Assembly (NCBI GenBank): GCA_037447655.1 | Contig: JBBHKE010001871.1 | Coordinates: 62,001 to 126,000 of the forward strand | Length of the DNA stretch: 64,000 nucleotides | Direction: 5' to 3' | Source: Zygnema cylindricum | Lineage: Eukaryota > Streptophyta > Zygnematophyceae > Zygnematales > Zygnemataceae | Shown here: positions 58,596 through 64,000 of the stretch, piece by piece | How positions within the stretch are numbered: the stretch's first letter is position 1 | Layout of the letters: every line of letters begins with the position of its first letter | Position numbers and translations under genes: made by a program | The notes under the pieces: generated by a model | Told to the model about the DNA's origin: nothing | Databases searched by the model: none | The model's input: the letters and a program-made list of their open reading frames with translations, nothing else

Positions 58596-59032
58596 ATGGC
58601 AGCAGCATCTTTAGGGTTTCTGTCGCGAAGGTTTCTGACACCTGTACGGACACATTGGGAGTCATCCAACCATTTTCTGACACCTGTACGAACACATTTT
58701 AATTCTGCCAAATATTCTATTTTTGGTGAAGGTGTTCCAAACTTCTTGGGCTCTTTTCCTCCACCAAGGAAAAAGAAGGTGAGACTATCGAATTGATTAA
58801 AAATATGTCGTGTGTGTATACGATGATGATGCTTGTGTCTTTAAATTCGTTATTGTTTTTTTGTTCCCTCTCTCTCTCTCGCTCTCTCTCTCTCCCCCCT
58901 TCTGTTTCTATCTCATCTCTCCCTTATCTTAGCGCACAACTGCCTGTATTTGCGTTTAAATGTTTTCAAATCTATTCACAATCATTTGGCCGTACAATCA
59001 TGTACTTTTCTGACACACACACACACACACGA

Positions 59033-59063
<31 letters not shown>

Positions 59064-59334
59064 GATATGTGTGTGTGTGTTTGTTTATGTTATATATGAT
59101 GTATGCTATTGTTAATGTTGTTACTTTGTTTATTTTTATCGTTAACATTGTTGTTCTTTTTATTATTGCTATTGTTGTTGTTGTTATTACTATTGTTACT
59201 AGTATCTTATTTGTTATTAGGCTGATTAGGGTTTTTAGGGTTGAAACATGAATATTACTTGCCAATATTACTCGCAACTTGTAAATTAAATACCATATTG
59301 AAGTTTTACATTCAAAATCTACATGCATTATAGT

Positions 59335-59389
<55 letters not shown>

Positions 59390-59943
59390 ACACACACAGA
59401 GTCACGGATAAACATTTTGTATTTATATGATACATGAATTTACATTTATAAATATTAAGAATATTACTGTTTTGTTTTTTACAGGGAGGTGTTTGAAATT
59501 CAATGACTGTTAATTCAATTTCTTTCTGTTTCTTACAGGGAGGTGTTTACACTTACGTTAATAACTCCGCATGGACTCGTCGTTCGAAAGGTGAAAATTT
59601 ACCCAAAAATCGCAAATCTTGGAAGGAACGATCGGAGAAATATTTGAAACCATTTAAACTGAATGTTTATATGTCCAAAAAATTTATCAATGCTTCCGTC
59701 ATGCACCGAGTTACAAGCCGAGTTGTCGCTGTCGCGTCAACAAATTCCAAGGAACTGAGAGATACTTTACCGTCGTTAAATGACGAAAGTGCGTCAGAGA
59801 TAATTGGAAAACTGATTGCAGAACGGTGTAAAGAAGCTGACGTATATGCCATTGTGTTCAAGTTGAAAAAAGATGAAAAATATGAAGGTCGGCTTGCAAA
59901 AGTTGTCGATACTGTGCTGGAGAACGGAATTGTGCTTATTTGA
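58596..59943 (+). CDS. Ribosomal protein uL18 family, plant mitochondrial-type
   Basis: uL18 proteins bind 5S rRNA in the central protuberance of the large ribosomal subunit. Exon 1 is 58596-58778 (61 codons, AAG|GTGAGA donor) and exon 2 is 59539-59943 (134 codons, TTACAG|GGAGG acceptor); the joined product is about 195 aa. The N-terminus is rich in Arg, Ser and Thr with few acidic residues (SLGFLSRRFLTPVRTH), as expected for an organelle-targeting peptide, and holds an in-frame duplication of FLTPVRTH. The conserved domain is encoded by exon 2: FKLNVYMSKKFINASVMHR, then VVAVASTNSKELR, IIGKLIAERCKEADV and the C-terminal VVDTVLENGI. This resembles the plant L18p/L5e family rather than bacterial-length L18. 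The intron (760 bp) contains (CA)n and (TG)n tracts and a duplicate acceptor at 59484. Mitochondrial location is inference. Confidence 0.85.
59016..59062. repeat. (CA)n microsatellite in the uL18 intron
   Basis: An interrupted CACACA tract is followed by TATATATA and then a TGTGTGTG tract (59068-59082), so the RNA could form a hairpin. A second CA tract is at 59345-59398. Confidence 0.9.
59345..59398. repeat. Second (CA)n microsatellite in the uL18 intron
   Basis: A long CACACA tract with two CTCACA/GAGT interruptions, about 140 bp upstream of the splice acceptor. Confidence 0.9.
59474..59548 (+). promoter_or_regulatory. Duplicated 3' splice site of the uL18 intron
   Basis: TTTTTTACAGGGAGGTGTTT (ending 59494) and TTTCTTACAGGGAGGTGTTT (ending 59548) lie 54 bp apart. 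Only the second leads into the conserved frame. The first gives GGA GGT GTT TGA, an immediate stop. It is a tandem copy of the acceptor and the first exon bases. Confidence 0.85.
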
Positions 59944-60139
59944 TTAAAAGATTTGATTAAAAGATCTGATCGAAAGATTTTCGTTTCCAGATTTGATTAG
60001 TAGATTTTATTTTCGATGACCTTTTATTATGAATGTTATAGAACCTGTTTGAAAAAGTTTGTGTATGTTTGACTTTTATTGAATTAGTTTGTTGAAAGTA
60101 GGAAGACAGTTGTGTCTATCAATAATTCTATTTGTGAGA
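59944..60139. other. Short intergenic spacer between uL18 and the pseudouridine synthase
   Basis: About 200 bp, AT-rich, with repeated GATTTGATTAAAAGAT motifs just after the uL18 stop. It must hold the uL18 3' end and the promoter of the next gene, unless the next gene has an unseen upstream exon. Confidence 0.5.
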
Positions 60140-63100
60140 ATGAATTCACAAGTTTGGATCGATAGACATATTGAAGTTTGCAAAGTATTTGTTCCGTTTG
60201 AAAACTCGACTAATGGAGAAAATCAAAAGAGAAATGAAAAGAGAAATCTAGGGAGAAATCAAAAGAAAAGCTCGGTTACAAATTGTTTGTGTGATAAATT
60301 CACCTTCCAACAAAGTTCATTTTATCGTGGAAATATGCAAGCTTTGAGGAGTGGTGGTAGAACTTTTGGTTTTAGGAAAAAGGACTCATATTTAGATTGT
60401 TTTGGTAGCTTTTTTGGTCTAGGTAGGAAAAAGGATTATTTTTTTGATTCTTTTGGAAAACATCACTTTTCGGCATCAAATAGGGATTCGACAACAACAG
60501 AATACTATTCTGATTTGTTCGGCAGTTTCGAAAGGAAGACGAGAACAAATACTACAAAAACAAATATGAAAAAAACAAATATGACGGAAACGAACACCGC
60601 AAAAACAAATAAGAAGGAAAGAAGTAAGACGAAAACGGAGGAGGATATCCATTTGCCACCTGCTGATTTGTTAAATCAGGAGGAACAAAATTCTTTACAA
60701 ACTAATTTACCAATATCTTCACAAAAACCTTCAGAAACGTCGTTTTTTTATTTTGAAGGAATGGTTCCAATAGGGGTTGGGAAGTTAAGGCTGGACAGCT
60801 ATATTGCGGAAAAAATGCCAAGAGCCAGTAGAGCAAAAGTACAAACTTGTATTAAAGGAGGACATGTTATTGTGAATGGCAAGCTCCAAACTAAGGTAAG
60901 TTTATCTTGAAAACCTTTTTTTTTTTTTTGTTTTATATTTGTTTCGTTTTACTTTATTTATTTTTGTTATTTGAGTCTTTTTTAAGGAGGACATGTGATT
61001 GTGAATGGCAAGCTCTAAGCTAAGATTTGTCTTCACTACCCCTCTTCTTTTGTTCTATTTTTTTTTTTATAAACGGTTTTTTTTCGTTAATGCCTTTTTT
61101 TTATAAGTCCGTTTTTTTTATTTTGAATAAATGGTTTTTTTTTTTACATCTAGAGGTTTTTTAAACAATCGGGCAGGTGAAAAAGTGGAATGTCCATTGC
61201 CTCTAGAAAGCCCTAATTTTCTTTTATAACGGCGTTTTTCTATTGATTTGGTTTTTTTCCAGGTTTCTTATTTAGTTCGGGCAGGTGAAAAAGTGGAATG
61301 TCGATTGCCTCCTCCTCCCCCTTTGGAAGCTTCCCCAGAAGCCATTCCCATCGAGGTCGTATATGAAGACGAAAACGTATTAGTTGTCAATAAACCGCCG
61401 CATCTTGTAAGTTGTTCATTTTTATTTTTTTTAGTGATGTATATGTGTTTAATAAATGTATGCATAAGATGAAATCATGTATATGTATATAATAAATATG
61501 TACATGATGACAAAAACTTATTAGTTGTCAATAAACCGCCACATCTTGTAAGTTTTTCATTTGTTTTTTTAATCATGTATATGTGTATAACAAATATGTA
61601 TATGATGATTTTTTGATCATGTATATGTATATAATAAATATGTATATGATGACGAAAACGTTGTAGTTGTCAATAAGCCACCACATCCTTTTATGTTGTT
61701 GAACATTTCTATTTTTTTTGGGTGTAATATAGTGTTTGTTATTATAATCATTCATAACTTTTTTGTGTAAAGTCAGTTCCTTTACATGGTTGTCAGATAA
61801 TCAGATTAACCCGAACATGAAATTTCTATTTCTAACTCGAGAACCGAAAAAAGAAAAAAAAGGGTAAACAGAGAAAAATAGGTTTTTTGGAGTTTGGGAA
61901 TTTTTGCAATAGACTGCCTACTGCTGTTAAAGTAAAGGAATTGTTAGCATTAAAGTATTAGTATTCATACTACTAATTCAGATCGCAATTAGTATCAAGA
62001 ATGCTAATTTAGGGTTGATGACGTGACAGATTGTAGTTCACTCCCTTTTAAGTACTTCGAGAATCGTTATGACTAAAACTTTTAGTAACACCAATTTTTA
62101 TGCCAGATTTTTTCGAACCACAAAATACCGTTAATAATGCTAATCATTTTTTCTTCACACTAATTCTTTAAACTGTTCAAAATCATTCACGTTATCGGAC
62201 CTTACTTGGAATTAAACACCACGAATATAAACCCCACGCCACTAAATTCTTTACTCTAATTTTTTAGTCTATTAGCAGTTCCCTGTGTAATTTGTAACAC
62301 TATTTTTTGATTATTGGCCAATAGAAGCCTAAAATGGTGTTATGAACACTTCTTTTTTGATTTTGGGCAGAAATAAGACAATCAGATTAGTGTTATTAAC
62401 TCTAATGCTATTGCTTAGAAAACCCTAAAAAATCAAAAATTAGTGCTGAATCGATTGAAATTGCAGAAGGTTGTTTGCAATTTCGGTACATCGTAATATC
62501 GAATTAAAAAGTTGATATTTATCGGCTTTAACATCACTATAACCGGATACTTGACCGATAAGCAATAATAATCATAATAATAATTGACGGTACATAGGTC
62601 ATAAATGTATAAGGAACAGAAATTACGAAATTATATTAGGAGCAGAAAACATATCTCGCCAAATCTTGACCGAATCTTTGATTGGCTTGAAATTCAGACA
62701 GAACCTGAAAACGGGAAACTATAGGAATAAAGTCAAAACATTCGATGCAGGCAAATTTTTCTTACCGACTCATTATAGTCCACCTCCCATCACTATTAGA
62801 CTTAAATCACTCTAATTCCAGGTAGTGTCTTTTATACCTGCCCATAATAAACCATGTTGCTAAACATAATTTAGTGTATTTAATACCAATAAAGTTTTAA
62901 CTCTAAAATAGTTTCCTGATGCTAATAGCGATGAGTGGTGTACTGTAGAGTGTGGCATATCGAACTTAGAATTTTTTTCAGCCTTGACGGCTTAGGAACC
63001 CAAACTTTTTAATTGTATGGAAATAAATGTACAGATATTAGTGATTATCCCGATAACGGTAGATTTATTACTATAGTTGGTGATATTAGTTATCGGCTCG

Positions 63101-63609
63101 ATTTATTGTTTGTAGATTATCGAGAATTAAAAAAAACGCATATACTGATTATTGGCAGATCCTCCTCCTCCTCCTTTTCCTCTATATATAACACTAATTA
63201 TTTCTGTTTTCACTTTTTGTGTTTTTATTTTCAGGTCGTACATCCTTCTCCCGGACATTACACTGGAACTCTTGTAAATGCCCTTTTATACCACTGTAAA
63301 TTACCTTCTATGGAGGTAATTTCAGGAAATGTTTTAAAAAATGGTTCAGGAAATTTATCGCAAAAGGGTCTTCAAAGGGAGGAGGAGGGAAATTTATGGA
63401 AGGAGATGGGAGACGACGACGATTTTGAGGATGGAAATTGGGAAAGGGACGATGAGGGAGAGGAAATGGAGGAATTTGGGGAAAGTGAGGAAATTCCCTC
63501 TAAATTTTTGGTTCCTTTTACGAATATGAATGGACCACAACCAATTATAAGACCTGGGATCGTCCATAGATTAGATAAGGGGACGAGTGGTCTTCTCGTT
63601 GTGGCTAAG
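60140..63609 (+). CDS. RNA pseudouridine synthase, RluD/plastid PUS type (partial; continues beyond window)
   Basis: The enzyme isomerises uridines in rRNA to pseudouridine. Exons visible: 60140-60895 (252 codons), 61263-61406 (48 codons) and 63235-63609 (125 codons); all junctions are phase 0 with GT-AG borders. The N-terminal part (residues about 1-205) is a poorly conserved, Lys/Asn/Thr-rich region with a TNTTKTNMKKTNMTETN-type repeat. An S4 RNA-binding domain follows (LRLDSYIAEKMPRASRAKV, then IKGGHVIVNGKLQTKVSYL). The synthase domain starts at VVYEDENVLVVNKPPHL and VVHPSPGHYTGTLVNALL and reaches the catalytic Asp in IVHRLDKGTSGLLVV. Between these, about 80 residues of acidic insert (about 63310-63520) replace a short loop of RluD. 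The layout resembles the plant chloroplast PUS group. The ATG at 60140 is the first in frame; a missing upstream exon is possible. Confidence 0.85.
60982..61203 (+). repeat. Partial copies of exon 1 end and exon 2 start inside intron 1
   Basis: 60982-61025 repeats the last 44 bp of exon 1 (AAGGAGGACATG, GTGAATGGCAAGCTC) with changes that destroy the donor. 61169-61203 repeats 35 bp of exon 2 (61277-61311) with one difference (TCGGGCAGGTGAAAAAGTGG). Both are non-coding echoes about 110-130 bp from their originals. Confidence 0.85.
61360..61690 (+). repeat. Tandem triplication of the exon 2 end plus intron 2 start, period about 141 bp
   Basis: The original TTAGTTGTCAATAAACCGCC at 61379 recurs at 61520 and, diverged, at about 61662. 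Copy 2 keeps the donor GTAAGT; copy 3 has lost it (CATCCTTTT). The spacers are ATGTATATGTATATAATAAA-type repeats. Confidence 0.88.
61691..63234. other. Rest of intron 2 of the synthase gene
   Basis: It contains degenerate palindromic-element sequence: GATGACGTGACAGATTGTAG at about 62016 resembles family 4, and the end TAATAGCGATGAGTGGTGTA lies at 62923-62942. No open frame of interest. A polypyrimidine tract and TTTTCAG precede exon 3. Confidence 0.5.
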
Positions 63610-64000
63610 GTATTAAGACTCTTACCTTTCCCCCTTTTTTCATATATTTTTCAAGGTTATGTTAGGGTTTTTTAGGAATTTTAGGATTTTCTAGGATTTT
63701 TAGGGTTTTCTAGGGTTTTTAGGGTTTTTTTGGGAAAGTTAATGACCTGGAAGGTTTTAAAAAGGGTTTTAGATTTTGCCTGTATATAGTATATATGCTT
63801 TTTATTTCAGTTTTTACATACTTTCTTCTTTGTATTAAAAAACAGTTTTCACACGCTCAATTTTTTATTCCTCCTTACAATATTTTCATAAGATGGTGGT
63901 AAGAATGATTTTGTCTTGTCTTTTTTACCTCTTTTAAACTTTTTTCATGGGAAGCCTTTTTTTATGAATAGTTTTCTCCCATTTATCACGCCTTTTTTAA
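63610..64000. other. Start of intron 3 of the synthase gene
   Basis: T-rich, with TTTTAGGGTTTTCTAGG-type short repeats at 63,660-63,730. It runs to the window end. Confidence 0.6.

Noticed and set aside
59503-59538. ATG at 59503 as the start of uL18
   Set aside because: It lies in the intron just upstream of the TTACAG acceptor. Exon 1 with a targeting-like N-terminus joins in phase from 58596-58778.

Overview
This is nuclear DNA from a green plant lineage (streptophyte). The evidence is plant-type C2H2 zinc fingers with the ALGGH core, a DLNLLP-type EAR repression motif, a plant-style uL18 ribosomal protein, a plastid-type S4-domain pseudouridine synthase, GT-AG introns and Ty1/copia elements. 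The repeat load, long introns and low gene density would suit a charophyte alga or a bryophyte-grade plant. The sequence alone does not fix the species. Two runs of ten N (3700-3709, 45040-45049) mark assembly gaps.

Layout. 0-9 kb: short terminal-inverted-repeat elements, the first exon of a possible secreted acidic protein (3108-3423), and a decayed LINE on the minus strand (about 8.8 to 4.6 kb) split by a solo LTR with a perfect 5-bp duplication. 12.7-18.2 kb: a very large minus-strand multi-finger C2H2 gene, with a change of reading frame near 14.53 kb. 20-35 kb: mostly small non-autonomous DNA elements of at least four families: TA-flanked palindromic elements, PIF/Harbinger-like elements with 3-bp duplications, hAT-like elements with 8-bp duplications, and LTR pieces. 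35.9-44.0 kb: a hAT transposase pseudogene holding a dead copia element, which itself holds a solo LTR flanked by TCCAC. 45-51 kb: dispersed repeats, a perfect hairpin, a local tandem duplication, and a 0.54-kb LTR-like miniature element (48.0-48.6 kb) in which each putative LTR carries a tRNA-like cloverleaf. 51.6-57.2 kb: nested and chained elements, including a structurally complete pogo/Tigger-like transposon whose two-exon transposase has all three catalytic aspartates.

58.6-64 kb is the conserved genic end. A two-exon uL18 gene is followed after about 200 bp by an RluD/PUS-type RNA pseudouridine synthase that runs off the window. Both products plausibly serve organelle ribosomes. Nearly every exon edge in this pair has an imperfect local duplicate beside it.

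The best candidates for something undescribed are the tRNA-cloverleaf miniature LTR element, the exon-edge duplications in the uL18/PUS pair, and the TA-flanked palindromic element family that inserts in chains at GTAC/ACTGTA-rich sites.
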